13,763 bases of DNA from JACTMI01 sp964618415 (GTDB lineage: Bacteria; Acidobacteriota; Thermoanaerobaculia; Multivoradales; JAGPDF01), in contig CAZUAT010000070.1 in assembly GCA_964618415.1 (NCBI GenBank), positions 1 through 13,763 of the forward strand. The letters are read 5' to 3'. The position numbers and the translations under genes are program-made. Below, one piece after another: positions 12,093-13,763 of this stretch (position 1 is its first letter; every line of letters starts with the position of its first letter). The notes below the pieces were generated by a model, which did not search any database, had not been told where the DNA came from, and saw only the letters and a list, made by a program, of their open reading frames with translations.

Positions 12093-13724
12093 ATGTACGA
12101 CGGCATTCTGAACGTTCCCACGCCCGCCAACGAGCCGGTCCGCGCCTATGCGCCGGGCAGCATTGAGCGGGCGTCGATCAAGAGCCGGCTCGCGGGGATG
12201 CTCGGCGAGACGGTCGACATCCCGCTGGTGATCGGCGGCCGCGAGGTGCGCACGGGGCGGACCGCGAAGGTCGTCTGCCCGCACGAGCACGGACACGTCC
12301 TGGCGACCTATCACCAGGCGGGCCCGCAGGAGGTCGAGGCGGCGGTCGCGGCGGCTCAGGCGGCGTGGCGGGAGTGGTCGGAGATGCCGTGGGAGGCGCG
12401 CGCGGCGGTGTTTCTCAAGGCCGCCGACCTGCTGGCCGGGCCGTGGCGGGACACGGTCAACGCCGCGACGATGCTCGGCCAGTCGAAGAACGTCTACCAG
12501 GCCGAGATCGACGCGGCGGCGGAGCTGATCGACTTCTGGCGCTTCAATCCGTACTTCGCCCGGCGGCTGTACACGGATCAGCCGATCTCGGCGCCAGGGG
12601 TGTGGAACTTCACCGAGTACCGCGCGCTCGAGGGATTCGTCTTCGCGGTCACGCCGTTCAACTTCACCTCGATCGGCGGCAATCTGCCGACCGCGCCGGC
12701 GCTGATGGGCAACACGGTGCTGTGGAAGCCGGCGTCGACGGCGATCCTGTCGAACTACTACGTGCTGAAGGTGCTGGAGGCTGCGGGGCTGCCGCCGGGA
12801 GTCATCAACTTCGTGCCCGGCCGCGGGGCGGAGGTCGGCGACCCGGTGTTCGCGCATCGGTCGTTCGCGGGGCTGCACTTCACCGGGTCGACGGCGACGT
12901 TCCAGGGGATGTGGCGCTCGATCGCCGGGAACCTGGAGCGGTACGCGGGCTATCCGCGGATCGTCGGCGAGACGGGCGGCAAGGATTTCGTCTTCGCGCA
13001 CCCGTCGGCCGATGTGCGGGCGCTGGTCGTCGCGCTGGTGCGCGGCGCCTTCGAGTACCAGGGCCAGAAGTGTTCGGCGGCGTCGCGGGCGTACGTGCCG
13101 CGATCGCTCTGGAAGCAGGTGGAGGAGGGGCTGCGCGAGGAGATCGGGCGGCTGCGGATGGGGCCGCCGACGGACTTCCGGAACTTCATGGGCGCGGTGA
13201 TCGACGAGGCCGCGTTCGACCAGACGGCGGCGGCGATCGAGCTGGCGCGCAGTGCGGCGTCGGCGGAGGTGGCGATCGGCGGCGGCTGCGACAAGTCGAC
13301 CGGCTGGTTCGTGGAGCCGACGGTGGTGGTGACGAGCGATCCGGGGTTCCGGCTGATGGAGGAAGAGCTGTTCGCGCCGGTGCTGTCGGTGCACGTGTAC
13401 GAGGACGCGCAGCTGGAGGAGACGCTCGGAGTGTGCGACCGGACGAGCCCGTATGCGCTGACGGGAGCGGTGTTCGCGCAGGACCGGGGCGCGATCGTCC
13501 GGATGACGCGGGCGCTGCGGCATGCGGCCGGCAACTTCTATATCAACGACAAGCCGACGGGGGCGGTGGTCGGCCAGCAGCCGTTCGGGGGCGCACGGGC
13601 GTCGGGGACGAACGACAAGGCGGGCTCGCTGCTGAACCTGGTGCGCTGGGTGTCGTGCCGGGCGCTCAAGGAGAACTTCGTGCCCCCGACGGAGGTCGGC
13701 TACCCGCACATGGGCGAAGCCTGA
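12093..13724 (+). CDS. pruA: L-glutamate gamma-semialdehyde (1-pyrroline-5-carboxylate) dehydrogenase
   Basis: The 543-aa NAD-dependent aldehyde dehydrogenase oxidises glutamate semialdehyde to glutamate, the last step of proline breakdown. Family markers include the N-terminal NEPVRAYAPGSIER, TPFNFTSIGGNLPTAPALMGNTVLWKPAS (cofactor site), the HFTGSTATF turn and VGETGGKDF with catalytic Glu293. EYQGQKCSAASR carries the catalytic Cys327, and PFGGARASGTNDKAGSLLNLVRW lies at the C-terminus. Length and wording match the stand-alone P5C dehydrogenase group that includes mitochondrial ALDH4A1, rather than the long PutA fusions. No proline dehydrogenase gene is in view. The ATG has GGAG 7 bases upstream. 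Active-site residues are intact. Confidence 0.96.
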   Translation: MYDGILNVPTPANEPVRAYAPGSIERASIKSRLAGMLGETVDIPLVIGGREVRTGRTAKVVCPHEHGHVLATYHQAGPQEVEAAVAAAQAAWREWSEMPWEARAAVFLKAADLLAGPWRDTVNAATMLGQSKNVYQAEIDAAAELIDFWRFNPYFARRLYTDQPISAPGVWNFTEYRALEGFVFAVTPFNFTSIGGNLPTAPALMGNTVLWKPASTAILSNYYVLKVLEAAGLPPGVINFVPGRGAEVGDPVFAHRSFAGLHFTGSTATFQGMWRSIAGNLERYAGYPRIVGETGGKDFVFAHPSADVRALVVALVRGAFEYQGQKCSAASRAYVPRSLWKQVEEGLREEIGRLRMGPPTDFRNFMGAVIDEAAFDQTAAAIELARSAASAEVAIGGGCDKSTGWFVEPTVVVTSDPGFRLMEEELFAPVLSVHVYEDAQLEETLGVCDRTSPYALTGAVFAQDRGAIVRMTRALRHAAGNFYINDKPTGAVVGQQPFGGARASGTNDKAGSLLNLVRWVSCRALKENFVPPTEVGYPHMGEA

Positions 13725-13763
13725 CCGCCGGGGCGTCTCAGGTGGGTGGCACCTTGGAAGCCC

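Noticed and set aside
13744..13753. GGGTGGCACC resembling the T-box antiterminator motif
   Set aside because: The bases after it (TTGGAAGCCC) do not continue the T-box consensus, there is no upstream specifier stem since pruA coding sequence ends only about 20 bases before, and the window stops here.

Overview
The window is very GC-rich, gene-dense bacterial chromosomal DNA (roughly 70% G+C by eye). It uses many GTG and TTG starts and short or overlapping gene junctions. A BrxA/BrxB-type bacilliredoxin, a long-form proline-catabolism aldehyde dehydrogenase, a cyanobacterial/plant-like ADP-glucose pyrophosphorylase and -10 elements of the form TAnnnT all fit a high-GC Acidobacteriota-like lineage such as Thermoanaerobaculia. 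That placement is an inference; no rRNA or unambiguous marker is present. I see no mobile element, CRISPR array, phage gene or obvious sign of transfer.

Minus-strand half (1-5861). Read in the direction of transcription, from right to left, this holds smc (chromosome condensation ATPase), a two-BON-domain lipoprotein, a DUF2383 four-helix protein, tRNA-Thr(CGU), a small DinB/DUF1569-like protein, and the 5' end of glgC, which runs off the left edge. After each of the smc, BON and DUF2383 genes lies a perfect GC-rich inverted repeat (10, 10 and 13 bp arms) with no following U-tract. These look like terminators or 3'-end stabilisers typical of high-GC genomes.

Divergent control region (5862-6087). 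smc and the pyr operon are transcribed away from each other. A strong candidate promoter (TTGACC, 18 bp, TACGAT) drives pyrR. It shows that the first in-frame ATG of pyrR lies inside the -10 box, so translation should begin at TTG 6088. On the other strand a 12-bp perfect palindrome overlaps the predicted smc -35 element and may be an operator.

Plus-strand half (6088-13724). pyrR, pyrB and pyrC overlap by GTGA junctions, and an inositol-monophosphatase-family gene follows after one base. A membrane-anchored M23/LytM protein begins 30 bases later. The pyr genes give the second and third steps of UMP synthesis plus their regulator. The LytM protein has lost the first His of its HxH motif (Gln292), so its catalytic status is doubtful. 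Next come a bacilliredoxin, a 92-aa protein of unknown function and a DUF423 membrane protein, tightly packed and perhaps one operon. The last gene is pruA, the glutamate-semialdehyde dehydrogenase of proline degradation. The final 39 bases hold no recognisable gene.

Most of the window is ordinary housekeeping content. The points worth a second look are the smc/pyrR divergent promoter region, the altered LytM active site, the U-less hairpins and the 92-aa orphan protein. I do not see convincing evidence of a wholly new biological system.
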